This document shows positions 43,960 to 55,846 of a stretch of 64,000 nucleotides of DNA, piece after piece (the first letter of the stretch is position 1; each line of letters begins with the position of its first letter). The notes beneath the pieces were generated by a model, which worked only from the letters and a program-made list of their open reading frames with translations, searched no databases and was not told the origin of the DNA. The stretch is from Castanea sativa (taxonomy: Eukaryota > Streptophyta > Magnoliopsida > Fagales > Fagaceae). Where the stretch lies: positions 8,676,825 to 8,740,824 of the forward strand of contig NC_134020.1 of NCBI RefSeq assembly GCF_040712315.1, read 5' to 3'. The translations under genes and the position numbers were made by a program.

Positions 43960-46890
43960 CAGCAGAGGCTTCATACAAGCTTGGTACTTCCCAATCTTGG
44001 AAGGTCCACGTGATGGTAAGGGTTCTGCAGGAGGAAATCAGTCCAGGGCCTCCTTAAGGGGATGGGGGAGGCAAGAACGGGAGCGAAGAAGGGAACAGCA
44101 ACACATGCAGGATGGACACGAGACCATAGTAGATTCAGACAAGGGATCTTCTCAAGGGGAACGATCTGTGTCTAATGTCCCCGAGCGGTCTTGGCGAAGA
44201 GATCAGCTTCGAGAGTTGGAGAATCTCTACAAGCAGGTCAACGACCTTGAGATTGAGCTGAGGGGGAGGCTCCGTAGGAGGGACTGGGAAAGGTCCTCTG
44301 ATGATCTTGATTGTAATGTGAAAAAGTCATCTCGAGGGGGTGGTTCACGAAGATTTAGGGACAGGTCCCGTGAAACCGTGGTGCAACGTAACGAATCTCC
44401 CCACCATGGTTAGCACAGCCACAGCAACTCAGCTTTGGATGCCATGAGCCGAGCTTTGAGGAGGGCTACCTGATAACCCTTTTAAGAAGAAACAGAATGC
44501 ATGGAAATGCCAAGGCGTTCACCATTTATGATGGAAAGACCGACCCGCTGGAGTACGTAATTCATTACATACAAATGATGTCACTGTACTCACAAAGCAA
44601 TGGTTTGATGTGCAAATTCTTCCCATCCAGTCTTGGACCAACAGCGATGAGATGGTTTAATGGCTTAAGAAAGAGATCTATTCGAAATTTTGGAGAACTA
44701 ATGCAGGCGTTCGGGGCGCGGTTTATTACATGTAGTAAAGTCCCCCAACCGATTGGAGCGCTGTTATCAATGAGGATAAGGAGCAGCGAGACCCACCAAT
44801 CTTATACAAATAGATACTAGGAGCTGTACAATGAGATTGGGAGGGGGAAATGAACAAGTAGCGGCCAACACTTTTCGGCTGGGACTTCCTGAGGAGTCAG
44901 AATTGAGATATTCTTTAACCATGCGGCCACTCAAAGACATGCACTAGTTGATGAGAAGGATAGAAGAATATAAGAGATTGGAAGATGATAGACAACAGGG
45001 AAAAGGAAAAGCCCCAGCCTCATCCTAGTACCGCAAGAAGTATCGCCCCGAAAAGTTCCAATAGAGGGCCAAGAGAATGTCGAGGGTGAAGAAAAAAATA
45101 ACATATTTATATCGCATACAAACATACGCAGCGGAAAAATAACGGATCTACTTCATTTATAAATGTTAACATGCACTATGTAAGTTTCAGAATTTGAGAA
45201 TAAGAGAATATACCTTGGAGCGGTGAATTTCAAAGCCGAAGATCAGATCCACTTGGGAACACTTTCAATCTTCACTCCAATTCCACTAGCGCCCAAGATG
45301 TGTGGTCTCTCAATCAGTTTTTACAAAGGGAGAATGTCAAAATGTCTAACACTCGCATACACCACTTCACAATAGTGTTCTTACAATTCTCTATAGAAAA
45401 ATTCTGTATGTTTCTCCTTTTGTATCTAACTGATTATCTAATTGGGCTGACCTTTTGGGCCTTTCCAATTGGGCTTAAGTGTGTGGCTTTGGAGTGGGAC
45501 CAAAAGGGACCAATAAGACACTAGCTCCAATAGGCCTTGAGCTTTTCTGTCAACTCTTGACAAGTCCAAAGTTACCATTAACTATATTTAATACCACTAT
45601 ATAAATATAGTTGGACTCTAGGCCTTATTTATAAATTATATCCCAAGACTTTATTGTACATGCAATCCCTTCATAAAATATTTGTAGTAATATAAAGTCA
45701 TAAATGTAGACTGCCACTTTGTAAATTACTATATCTTATTCTTGAGTACCCGGTTTAATCCTTTAAAGTTATTCATTATATATTTATGAAATCCAATTCC
45801 ATAAATATATACTTTAGTAACTCCTTACTAAAGTGGTTAGGCCTAGTTTTCTGAATAATTGAACCTATTAAATTTATATCAAGAGAATATTTTATATCTC
45901 CGTTAACAGACTATGAATTCCATCTTGAGAATATTTGTTCCATCAATACTAAATAAGGTTGTCCAACATACTGAGGTTTTGACCGTAACTATAGATCTCA
46001 CTTCTGATATATCAAATCAACCTACACCTCATGATCAAGTCCATTATTCTCTCAGGATTAAGAATTTATGCAAATATAAGTCGTGAGTTTATTATTCATT
46101 TGATAGTTGTTGGAAAATAATAAATCTCACAGCGGTCCAATTCAATATGTCTTAACTCTTAAAACATATCAACATTTCAACTAGAAATCTCCATTTCCAT
46201 GATCAAGACAAATCATCGTAGTTGATATGTTATAGTCTTCGCAGATGAAATGCCCAATTTCATCACCGACTACGGACTGAAATTTTGAGTTTACAAAGAA
46301 GTTGTGATTCATATCTTCTATAACTAAATCACATACTATGCATCTCATGGACTATATGATAATGTCTCAATATTCATGTTGCCATTATTTTTAGATAATA
46401 ATATAAAAACTTTATTAAACACAACATTAAGTCATACATAATAACATACATAATATCATACAATAGAATTTAAGGGCACACATCCTAATAGAGGGCCCTC
46501 GGGGAGGGCTCAATACTACGTACCAAAGGGATCAGTGTGGTGTTCAAGGAGCCTTTCTATAAAATACTAGAATGCATTAAAAATGAGCCTTACTTCTGAT
46601 GGCCAAGAAAAATGGGTGGGGACCCGGCTAGAAGGAATCAAAGTTTATATTCCACGTACCACAGGGAAAAGGGGCACACCACTAAGCAATGCTATGTGTT
46701 AAAGGATCACCTAAAGCAACTGGTGCAGGCGAGGCATCTCAAGGAGTTCATAGTCGGCCCAGAAGGGGTAAATGTAGTCCAGGGATCGGGGAATCGAAAT
46801 GACCAAGCCCTTCCACCCCCTTAGGAGTTATCGAGGTCATTCATGCAACTTCCCGAGGCGTGAGTCTGAATAATCAAAGGGGAGCGCTAA
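43960..46890 (+). pseudogene. Gag of element B, split by an S LTR
   Basis: 43,980-44,413 encodes an Arg/Glu-rich N-terminal region. After a frameshift, 44,497-44,820 holds the capsid-like domain (SSLGPTAMRWFNGL, MQAFGARFITCS). The linker continues to 45,086, and the S LTR 45,087-46,490 interrupts it. 46,612-46,824 gives the knuckle region TYHREKGHTTKQC, in which the first Cys reads Ser. Stops occur at 44,411, 44,818 and elsewhere. Confidence 0.82.
45087..46490 (-). repeat. Solo LTR family S, copy 6
   Basis: 1,404 bp from TGAAGAAAAAAATAAC to CATCCTAATA, flanked by perfect GAGGG (45,082-45,086 and 46,491-46,495), inside element B gag. The start is TG and the end TA on the plus strand (a mutated CA). 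Confidence 0.9.
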
Positions 46891-46959
46891 GCTTGGTATC
46901 ATCATCAAAGGCAGAAACCATGGACTAACCCTAAAAGAAGCCCCGAGTAACCACCCTCC

Positions 46960-47313
46960 CGATCTTTTAGTGAGGTTGACCTAGAAGGGATGTCACAGCT
47001 ACACGATGATGCTTTAGTGGTGACCTCTCGGATTGGGGGATTCTTAGTAAAAAGAGTAATGGTAGATTAAGGGAGTGGGGCTAAGATAATGTACCCCAAT
47101 CTGTACAAGGGACTAAGGTTGAAACTAGAGGATTTGAGTAGGTATGATACCCCACTTGTGAGGTTCGATAGGAGAATTATGACGCTCGAGTGGCAGATAA
47201 AATTATCAGTGGTGACTGAGGGGAAGGAGGTACAAGGTAATTTTATCGTGGTTAACGCTTTCTCATCCTACACGGCGATCCTGGGGCGGCCTTGGATTCA
47301 TGCCATGGGGTAG
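46960..47313 (+). pseudogene. Aspartic protease region of element B
   Basis: MVD-stop-GSGAKIMYP carries the active-site Asp, with TAA where family members usually have Gln. The conserved TPLVRFDRRIM and AILGRPWIH follow. It matches the minus-strand region at 17,500-17,800. Confidence 0.8.
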
Positions 47314-47649
47314 TACCATTAACCCTACACTAGAAGATTAAATTTCCTACGGAAGACGGTGTCGCACTAGTTTGGGCCGATCAGAAGATGCCTAGGCAGT
47401 ACTTGGTGGTAGCAACAAACCATGAAATTAAGTAGAAGGAACACGTTAACCGCAAGCCGTTATAGCAATCATCGGAGCCTAAGGGATCGGCAGGGGTTGA
47501 CAGCGCCGAAGAGTTGGTTCAAATACCAATCTTTCCATATTTTGACAGGTGGTTCCTAATTAGGAAGAGTCTGTCTACTGAAGACCGAGTATAGATTTTG
47601 TTATCATTGGTACAGAATGTGGATGTGTTTGCCTAGAGTCCATAGGAAG

Positions 47650-48360
47650 TACCTGGGGTTGACCCGAATTTCATTATGCATAAATTGAATGTAGACCCCC
47701 AAGTCCTACTAAAGAAACAAAGATCGAGGAGATCTGTGAAACCTCACGTGGAGGCAGTAAAGGAGGAGGAGGAGAAGTTAAAATGTCGGGGGCCATAAAG
47801 GAGGTAATTTTTCCCAAGTGGCTAGCTAATACAGTAGTGGTTAAGAAGAAGAATGGAAAATGGAGAGTTTATGTCAATTTCACCGATCTTAACCAAGCAT
47901 GCCTAAAGGACCCTTTTCTAGTGCCGAAAATAGATCAACTGGTAGATGCCACAGTCGGGCACTAACGGATGAGCTTTTTAGACGCATTTCAGGATTATCA
48001 TCAAATAGCTCTGGCCCCCGAGGATCAAGAAAAGACTTCCTTTATAAAGTCGGAGAGGAATTATCATTACACGGTGATGTCGTTTGGATTGAAGAATGCG
48101 GAGGCTACGTATCAACGGATGGCTACACGTATGTTTAAGGAGCTAATCAGTAAAACAGTGGAGGTTTATATTGATGACATGGTGGTGAAGATGAAAGAGA
48201 AAGTGGGGCAGGCCCATGACCTGGTGAATGTCTTTTATATTTTAAGGCAACACAAGTTACTCCTTAATGCAGAGAAATGGGCCTTTGGAGTAGGATCAGG
48301 CAAGTTCTTGGGATACATGATCACCACCCGTGGCATAGATGTGAACCTTGACTAGATAAC
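47650..48360 (+). pseudogene. Reverse transcriptase of element B
   Basis: Segments 47,783-47,965 (VVVKKKNGKWRVYVNFTDLN) and 47,969-48,355 (SFLDAFQDYHQIAL, YIDDMVVKMK, GKFLGYM) cover the fingers, palm and thumb start. Both catalytic motifs, LDAF and YIDD, are intact. One stop (47,963) and an upstream frameshift break the frame. This is the best-preserved enzyme segment of either Tat element. Confidence 0.85.
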
Positions 48361-48417
48361 AGCCATCCAACAGCTACACCCGCCTATAATCCTAAGGAGG
48401 TCCAAAAGCTTACTAGC

Positions 48418-49330
48418 ATGATTGCTGCATTGAATAGGTTCATGTCAAGATTAGTAGAGAGATGCCAACCATTTTATCAATTGTTGAAGAAGTGGAAGGG
48501 TTTTCATTGGATGAAAGAGTGCGATTCGGCATTTAAAGACCTAAAGACCTATCTTGCGAGCCCACCTATTTTATCCCAACCCGACCCGGAGAAGGATTTG
48601 TACATGTACTTGGCAATGTCTGACCATGCTGTCAGTTCGGAGTTGATTAGGCAATAAGAGGGGATCCAAAGGCCTGTGTACTACCTTAGCAAAACTTTAG
48701 TGGATGCGGAAACTTAGTATTTGCCATTGGAGAAAATGGCCCAAGCCCTAGTACATGCCACGAGGAAATTACCCCACTACTTCCAGGCTCACATAGTATG
48801 GGTGCTAACCAAGTACCCTTTGCAGTTATTGTTAAGAAGATCGAATTTCACGAGATAGTAAAGTGGGGGACAAGATTGGGGATCTTTGACGTACGCTCTA
48901 AACCGAGGAATTCCATTAAGGGGTAGGTGCTTGCAAACTTTGTGGCTGAGTTTACTCCTCCTCTTCCAGACTCGGTGGGAATATGTCAGGTCAAAGTGGG
49001 TCAATATAAGGTATTTGTTGATAGAGCCTCTAATGCAAGGGTTTGGGGTAGTGTTAGTATCACCCGAAGGAGTTAAGTTGGAGAGATCGCTTAGACTGGG
49101 CTTCCGAGCCTCAAACAATGTAGTAAAATATGAAGCCCTCATCGCGGGGCTTCGGGTAACAAAGAATCTTGGAGCGAAGGACATGGAGATGTCCTCGAAT
49201 TCAAGACTGGTGGTAAGTTAAATCGAAGGGAGCTTCGAGGCAAGGGATCACCGTATGTCACAGTATTTAAAGATGTTTGAGAATGTGCAGGCAAATCTCT
49301 AGAAAGTTAGTGTGGTTAAAGTGCCGAGAA
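48418..49330 (+). pseudogene. Dual RNase H region of element B
   Basis: 48,418-48,780 is the connection and first RNase H (GFHWMKECDSAF, YYLSKTL, LPLEKMAQAL). 48,900-49,330 is a second, archaeal-type RNase H (SPEGVKLERS, YEALIAGL). In the second domain the expected DGASN reads DRASN, NNEAEYEA reads NNVVKYEA, and SDS reads SNS, so its active site is lost. Having two RNase H regions is diagnostic for the Tat clade. Confidence 0.82.
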
Positions 49331-49559
49331 GCTAGAATAGTCATGTCGATTCTTTGGCCACACTAGCATCTTCCTTAGATGACTGCATACCCCGAATGAT
49401 TACCATAGAATTGTTAGAGCGACCGAGCATCGAGCAACAGACAATGGTAGCAGCTACGTCAAAACTAGAGGCAAGTTGGTTGGATCCATATATAGCCTTT
49501 TTATCTGACAAGTCCTTAACGAACGATGTCAAAAAAGCTATGAAGGTGCAAAGAATGGC

Positions 49560-50714
49560 AGCTCGTTTCTAGCTATCCGAAGATAGGAGGCTGTATCGGC
49601 GTTCGTTTGGAGGACCATACCTATTGTGTCTTTATCCTAGAAAAACTGCCGAGTTATTGGTTGAGCTTCATGAGGGAATATGTGATGGCCACTCGGGGGG
49701 TAGGTCACTCGCACACCGAGCCATAACTCAAGGATTCTAGTGGCCGAATATGCAATGACAAGCAGTTGACTACGTTAAAAGATGTGATCAGTGCTAGAGG
49801 CATGCAACTATGTTGCACTTGCCAGAGGGAAATCTTAACCTGATCGTCAGCCCATGGCCTTTCGCCCAATGAGGGCTAGATATAATCGGACCATTCCCCC
49901 GGCTTTGAGGAACAGAAGATATGTGGTGGTGGCTATAGACTACTTTACCAAATGGGTGGAAGTCGAAGCCCTGGCAAATATTAGGTATGTGGATGTAAAG
50001 AAATTCATTTAGAAGAACATCGTTAAGAGGTTTGGGGTTCCCCAGGCACTGGTGTCCGATAATGGGCTATAGTTTGATAGTAAGATTTCCTGGGAGTATT
50101 GTGGTAGCCTCGGGATAACCAACAAGTACTCATTGCCCGCATATCCTCAGAGCAATGGACAGGCCGAGGCAACGAATAAAACGATCATTAGCGGCCTAAA
50201 GAAGAGACTAGAGAGGGCGAAGGGAAACTGGGTCAAGGAGCTGCCGAACGTTCTGTGGGCATACTGAACAACTCCTAGAAGGTTTACAGGTGAAACACCC
50301 TTCTCCAGGGCCTATGGCATCGAAGTGGTCATTCCGGTTAAGGTTAGTTTGTCAAGTTTGAGGGTTATAGGCTTTATGTAGGGTCATAATGATGAGTGTA
50401 TGATCGGGAATTTGGATGCGTTAGAAGAACGAAGAGATATGGTATCCATGCGGCTTGTTGACTTTAAACAAAAGTTGGCTTAAGGATACAACAAAAAGGT
50501 GAGGCCTCGGGAATTTGTGCCACGAGACCTCGTTTTGCGGAAGGTTATTGGGAGCATGAAGGATCAAAATGCTAGAAAACTGGTCCCAAATTGGGAAGGA
50601 CCCTACCGAGTAATAGCTATGGCCAAAGCAGGAACTTATTACTTGGAAGACATGGAGGAAAGACCCTTGCCCCTACCGTAGAACGTTTATAATCTAAAGA
50701 AATACTACCCATGA
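49560..50714 (+). pseudogene. Integrase of element B
   Basis: The zinc-binding H2C2 segment (HEGICDGHSGG, VKRCDQC) spans 49,660-49,805. The core spans 49,880-50,330 (DYFTKWVEVEAL, then SDNGL, then [11 protein letters not shown]), with Asp, Asp and Glu all present. The C-terminal part (LVLRKVIGSM, PNWEGPYRV) ends NLKKYYP at 50,714. Several stops and frameshifts are present. Confidence 0.85.
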
Positions 50715-50837
50715 ATGTAATATACTGTATGGAATGCGTGTTTAAATTTATAAGTTGGCAAGAACCGTGGAAGTAGATGAATTTCAATTAATTGATCCTG
50801 TGTAAATTATGTCAACAATAAAGCATCTATGCATGTA

Positions 50838-51309
50838 CTTAATACATATTCTTAAGGACAAAAATTTGGCCTCGGCCTGACTCCGGTCACTGACCAAGTG
50901 GAAAACTTAATACATATTCTTAAGGATAGAAATCTGGCCTTGGCCTGACTCCGGTCACTGACCAGGTGGGAACCCTAATACATATTCTTAGGTACAGAAA
51001 TTTGGCCTCAGCTTGACTCCAGTCACCGACTAGGTGGAAACCTTAATACATATTCTTAAGGACAGAAATCTAGCCTCGACCTGACTCCGGTCACCGACTA
51101 GGTGGAAACCCTAATACAAATTTATAAATAAAAATCTGGCCTCGACCTGACTCCAGCCACCAATCAGGTGGAAACCTTAATACATATTCATAAAGATAGA
51201 AATCTAGCCTCAGCCTAACTTTGGTCACTGACCAGGTGAAAATCTTACTATCTCCCTAAGGATAGAAACATGACCTTGGCCTGATTCTAGTCACCACCTG
51301 TGTGGAAAC
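50838..51309. repeat. Tandem array, seven units of about 67 bp, element B
   Basis: Units start CTTAATACATATTCTTAAGG and contain GGCCTCGGCCTGACTCCGGT and ACCAGGTGG. Units 3-5 and 7 are more diverged. It is homologous in position and sequence to the array at 12,257-12,482. Confidence 0.88.
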
Positions 51310-51484
51310 TTTGATAAATCTGCTTGATTTAGAGTACGGGTTCTGGCATAAACTCGTCCTTCAATCATCGAGCATCCCTACATTTGACTAATGATCAGGG
51401 AACGTCCCTACATTTAATCGTGTCTCTGATATTAACTAATGAGGACACATGAGAGCGGTGCACCATGAATGTTAAAATTATGTG

Positions 51485-51735
51485 CGGTACTACCAAATAA
51501 TAACACTTAAGTAATTTTTAACATTAATGTCAAAATGCTGATGCTACTACCGAACGCCTAAATTATTTTTTGTGTTACCGAACAATAACATCAACTTTCG
51601 ACATAAGCGTCAAAACATTAATACCACAATTGATGCTGTTACCGAACGTTCGGACTATTGCGTTACTCAACATTAACACTTAAGCAACTTTTGACACAAG
51701 GGTCAAAACATTAATACCATTACCGAGTGAGTAAA
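51485..51735. repeat. Second tandem repeat, about 85-bp unit, element B
   Basis: Three copies of a phrase containing AACACTTAAG, TGTCAAAA, ATTAATACC and TTACCGAACG. It lies between the first array and the 3' end of the antisense ORF. Confidence 0.65.
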
Positions 51736-51934
51736 AACTTAATGAAAATAAGTTATTGGCATTATCCCTTCCCATACAATCACAAAAGAACGAGGAGAAA
51801 ATTAAAACCATCAATCTCGAATAAACTTATAATAGGAAAAATAGTTTAATACACGAGTATCGACCCACTTAAGGAAATACATAGAATTTCAACCAAAAAA
51901 AAGAGAAAGAAATATAAAGACAAAAATCTAGACG

Positions 51935-54705
51935 CTAGTGGTATCGGTAATCGGAGGAGTTGATGTGGGTGCTTCTTGATTGACTGGAGGATTACTAGGC
52001 GAAGGGCCCGAGGTGACTATGAGCGGTTCTCGGGTTATCATCATCCAGCACCACCACATAGGAGTCAATCTGCTTTGATAGCTCCTTGGACTCTGGACTC
52101 TCTAAGCCATCCTCTTCATCATTGCTGTCCTTGCCCTGCTCTTCAGCTTGGGTTTCGACCACAGGGTCTTCGGGCAGCGGGACTTGGTCAACACTCCTGA
52201 AAGGGGAATCCTCAGGGAGGCCAACGGTGTTAACTACAGCCATCCAACCCTCCATGAGCTCGAACTTCTAGGCTTGAAAGATCACGGGTCCAATTGAGTT
52301 TTCGGTGTCCCTAAAACCCTTGTTGTAGTAGGTCTACTTTAGAGCTTTCTCTTTGCCCTTGAGGTCGGTGAGTTCCTTATCTTGGGCAGAGAAGACTCTG
52401 GCTGTCTCCGCGAGCTTAAGCTCGGTCTCCTTGAGCCTACCTTGAAGGTCACTAGCTTTTTGCTTGGCTAGTTCCAATGCTTTCTCGGCAGTAGTCACCC
52501 TCCGCTCTATCACATTTAGCCCTAAAGTCTTCTCTTGCAAGCTGGGCTCGGCTACTTCTTTGAGGGCCTTTTCTTTGTTGGTCTCTTCCTATGCCTCCTT
52601 CAGCCGACCCTCCACCACATGGGTCAATTGGGCAGCCTAAATCAACAAGAAAGTAAAATAAGGTTATTCAAGCTCGATTGGTAACACTTGTAAATTGTGA
52701 GATTGGCGTAGGAAACAAGAAAAGGCCGAAGCAATAGAACAGTAAAAGTTTGGATAAAAAAAATTATCAATATAGTGTGCCACTTTAATTTAAGCACCAA
52801 GTCCTTATCTTGATAGCTTGAGTAATGCTCTATATTAATAGGAAGCAGTAAGGCCTGCCTGAGGCTGTCCGATACACGGCCTCCCTCTCCACTCCTCCAT
52901 GTCCGCACGTAGGAGTTTGAAGGAAGGACCTTATCCCCAGGTGGAAGGTGCACTCCCATTCTGCAGCAGAGCCCGAAGAAGAAGCCGCTACTTGAGAACC
53001 GATTATGACCGGCTAGCTCACGGGTTGTGTCTCCTAGGGGGTCTTACCGGTCAGCTGAGTGGACACCTGACCCGTAGCTAGAGTATGGAGGTGGGCAGTA
53101 GTGAGAGTGTTGTCCCTGACCGTAGCACCGCTGGTACCCGTTCTACCACTTCCTCCGCTATTGGGAAGCAGGAGGTGTGGTTTTTGGGGGGGGGGGGGTG
53201 GACCAAGTGGTAGCCTAACCTCCCGAGGCCTGTACGGCTGGAAACCAATGGTCCAAAGCCATATATTGCTTTTGAACCATTTCTTCTACCTGGCGGGGTG
53301 GGACGAGCTCTTCAAGATCTGTTTCCTCGGCGACTGGATTCTCCAAAGGAATGTTTACCGCCCGACCTTGGAAGATGGTATCCCCGAACCACCTTGTATA
53401 GTTTCGAGAGAGTCAGGGCAGAGCTACACTTAGCAATGGGGGGGGCCATGCCCCCCCTCCCCCACAATTTTTTTAAAATACTTCATAATGTATGTATATT
53501 TTGCAATTGTTTAAAATATTAGATCTTAAAATCAATATTTGGCCCCTCCAAAAAATAAGAGCTAGCCCCTGCAAAAAAGAATTGAACAACTAATTGTTGG
53601 GTTCCAAAAAATAGTTTTTAAGAACAACAAACTATCCACCTTGTAACATAAATAGTTGTTACTTTCAAATTTTTAGTATTTTCCTCTCTTAATTGGTAAG
53701 TTTTGTTTGTTGAGTTCAAATAGTAAGTTTTTAATAAAATAAATTTCTCTTAGAGTTATTTTATTTGAGACTAAGTCTTTTTGTTGTTTTTGTTAAGTTT
53801 CAAATTTTTTGTCAATACTTAATTAGTTAGTCACAAAGCATAAAATTATAAAAAAACTACACTGAGGATATGTAACGTTAGAGAGTGACAATACTTAAAA
53901 TACAATTTTCTCTTGGACACACACACATATAATTTTTATATTTAATTTTCGATTTGGGACTAAGTCTTTTATTATTATTGTTGTTGTTAAGTTTCCAATT
54001 GTTTTTCAATGCTTGATCTAAACTAAACATGTTGAATGAAAAAAAAGTAGAGGATAAGTTAATGTTAGGAGGTCAAATGTAGCTGTGTAAATGTATGTAT
54101 GAATATGTAATTCGGCCCCCCCAAACTAAAAATCCTGGCTACGCCCCTGGAGAGAGTCATGTCTGACTAGTTGGGGACCTAAGTGCCTAGCTTCCCTAGA
54201 AGTGAGTCCTTGTGGCAAGAACCCAGGTAGCCGAACGCCCAGATATGACAACAGTGGGCTGCCGACCGTCAGGGTGCTCGACGAATCCTGGTAGCTTGTA
54301 TAGGAGGGCACACAACCTAACCATTATGTTTCGAGCCTGAAGGTAATACCTGAGCTTTAGACTCCCCCAAATGGTGTACAAAAAATTGATGTCATAGTGG
54401 GTAAGGCTCAGGCCATACAAATGGTTAAGATGCCCCACACAGCTAACTACCTTATAAAAATTGGGTAAACATTGGTCAGGGCTAAGACCGTAAAAACTGC
54501 GTGTCCTAAGTAATAGGGGGTCTACTGGGAACCTAACCCCTCCCTTAAGAATAGACATTAAAGGGAAAAACACTACATGGGGGAGCCTCTGGTCTTCTAT
54601 GTCTCCCTCGTGATAGTACAAAATTTTAACGTCATGAGGAATATTATATCTAACTCTGAAAGATTCTACGTTTTCCCTAGTTTTCAAAAGGTAAGCAAAA
54701 GGCAT
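51935..54705 (-). pseudogene. Extra ORF antisense to pol in element B (aORF), broken
   Basis: The ATG at 54,705 gives MPFAYLLKTRENVESF and, 40 residues on, GDIEDQR and GGVRFPVDPLLLR, matching element A 9,260-9,457. The first open part runs to 54,196 (about 170 residues; globular, no known catalytic motif). A hAT element splits the gene at 53,414-54,149. Later parts include a minus-strand TWRSGEGGRVSDSLRQALLL segment (52,850-52,900), a coiled coil (52,334-52,540) and an acidic tail (51,995-52,255). The upstream extension to 54,816 lacks an ATG. The protein function is unknown. Confidence 0.75.
53414..54149. mobile_element. Non-autonomous hAT element, 736 bp
   Basis: The left end is CAGGGCAGAGCTACACTTAG and the right end complement is CAGGGGCGTAGCCAGGATTT. 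A perfect 8-bp duplication GAGAGAGT flanks it (53,406-53,413 and 54,150-54,157), as hAT transposase makes. G- and C-runs lie near both ends. No transposase is present. Confidence 0.88.
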
Positions 54706-54880
54706 ATTATTGAATCTAACTAAGTTACAAGGAGATAGTTGAGGGGAAGAAGACTTACAGAGTGATTTCTTGTAGAGGAGAGTGATCTTGTAGGGAGAGT
54801 AAGGGCTTGGGAACAAGAGGAAGGCAGTGTTTAGAGCTTAGTAGAAACTAAAGAAAACGAAAATGTAGATTATGGTTGGT

Positions 54881-54888
54881 ATTTATAG
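54881..54888 (-). promoter_or_regulatory. TATA box for the antisense ORF of element B
   Basis: Minus strand CTATAAATACC, 183 bp upstream of the ATG at 54,705. The spacing matches element A (181 bp). Confidence 0.65.
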
Positions 54889-55178
54889 AAACAAGGGTCA
54901 TTAATTGTAACTACCTAACTGCAATTAATGCATACCATTATTTCGCTTCACGCGTGCCTCGATAAACGAAGCGTCATACCATCTTGACTGTTCAATATCT
55001 CAGACTCTGCCACGTATTTAAAAGGAGCAAGCTGTCTTGTCCGTTACATTAAAAGGTGGACTGTTGGTCTTCCTGAGACATAACCATTGTTCCTCTTGGA
55101 TGGGGTAGAAGCAAATGCCCCGATCGTGGGATAACAGAACCCCGATCTTATCTCTACTTCGCAGAAATAAGATTGTTT

Positions 55179-55191
55179 GGGGGGGGGGGGG
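55179..55191 (+). other. Polypurine tract of element B (13 G)
   Basis: A run of 13 G precedes the right LTR. In A, the corresponding tract is GTGGGGGG. Confidence 0.6.
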
Positions 55192-55192
55192 C

Positions 55193-55562
55193 GAGGATTG
55201 ATAGTCCCATTGAGGAATCACCTCTGAACACTATTCGACGTCTAAAATAAGTTCTAAGGGAATCCTCTAAAGTTGTGAGAATCCTTTGGGATTCTGATGA
55301 ACATAGGAATATGTGTGAAGTAGGGAGATAATAATTTAACCCCACTAATAAGAGACTATAAGAAGGGAAAGAAGGTGGAGGAGAAGGGGTTGGGAAATCT
55401 GGGGAGTGGAAGAGCAATAGAGAAGAGAAACACAGGGAAACACCGGAGAATTGAGAGGAACCAGGGAAATTTTGGGGCCTAATCTATAGGATCGAGTCTT
55501 AACCCACATCTAAATAAATTGTGACCCAAATACACTGGTCAGAACAGCTTTGGGTGGCTACA
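55193..55562 (+). repeat. Element B 3' LTR, 5'-shortened
   Basis: It aligns with 43,560-43,931 only; the first 257 bp of the left LTR are missing right after the G-run. It ends GGTGGCTACA before CTATT. The shared part has moderate divergence. Confidence 0.85.
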
Positions 55563-55779
55563 CTATTATATGATGTTGCTCTTTATTCATAGGGCTAATT
55601 TTAGAAAATGGTTTCAATATGTCACAATTTAAAAATAGTTCGATTTTTTTTATTATTTTTTATTGAAACCCAAATAATTTCAAAACAATATTAGTTTAAA
55701 TAATATTATTTTTTAAATATTGCCCGGTGCCCAGCTCTACCGTAACTTGTTTCTCAAAATAATCAAAGTAAGAAGCCCA

Positions 55780-55802
55780 TCTCTCTCTCTCTCTCTCTCT
55801 CA
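55780..55802 (+). repeat. (CT)n microsatellite in the FAR1-related gene leader
   Basis: An uninterrupted CT run of about 11 repeats just upstream of exon 1 coding; such pyrimidine tracts are common in plant 5' leaders. Confidence 0.7.
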
Positions 55803-55846
55803 ATCAAGAGCTTTTGGAGGGTGAAAGTTTTTCAGCTACAAAATCA

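Larger units (their letters stand above)
43303..55562 (+). mobile_element. Tat/Retand-like Gypsy element B, decayed
   Basis: It is flanked by a perfect CTATT duplication (43,298-43,302 and 55,563-55,567). In order: LTR, PBS, gag (split by an S LTR), PR, RT, two RNase H regions, integrase, two tandem arrays, an antisense ORF (split by a hAT element), PPT, and a shortened LTR. The archaeal-type second RNase H and the antisense ORF are Tat hallmarks. It is homologous to element A along its length. Many stops and frameshifts make it inactive, but more of pol survives than in A. Confidence 0.9.

Noticed and set aside
48789..49184. 131-residue minus-strand ORF
   Set aside because: Shadow of the plus-strand RNase H region of element B.
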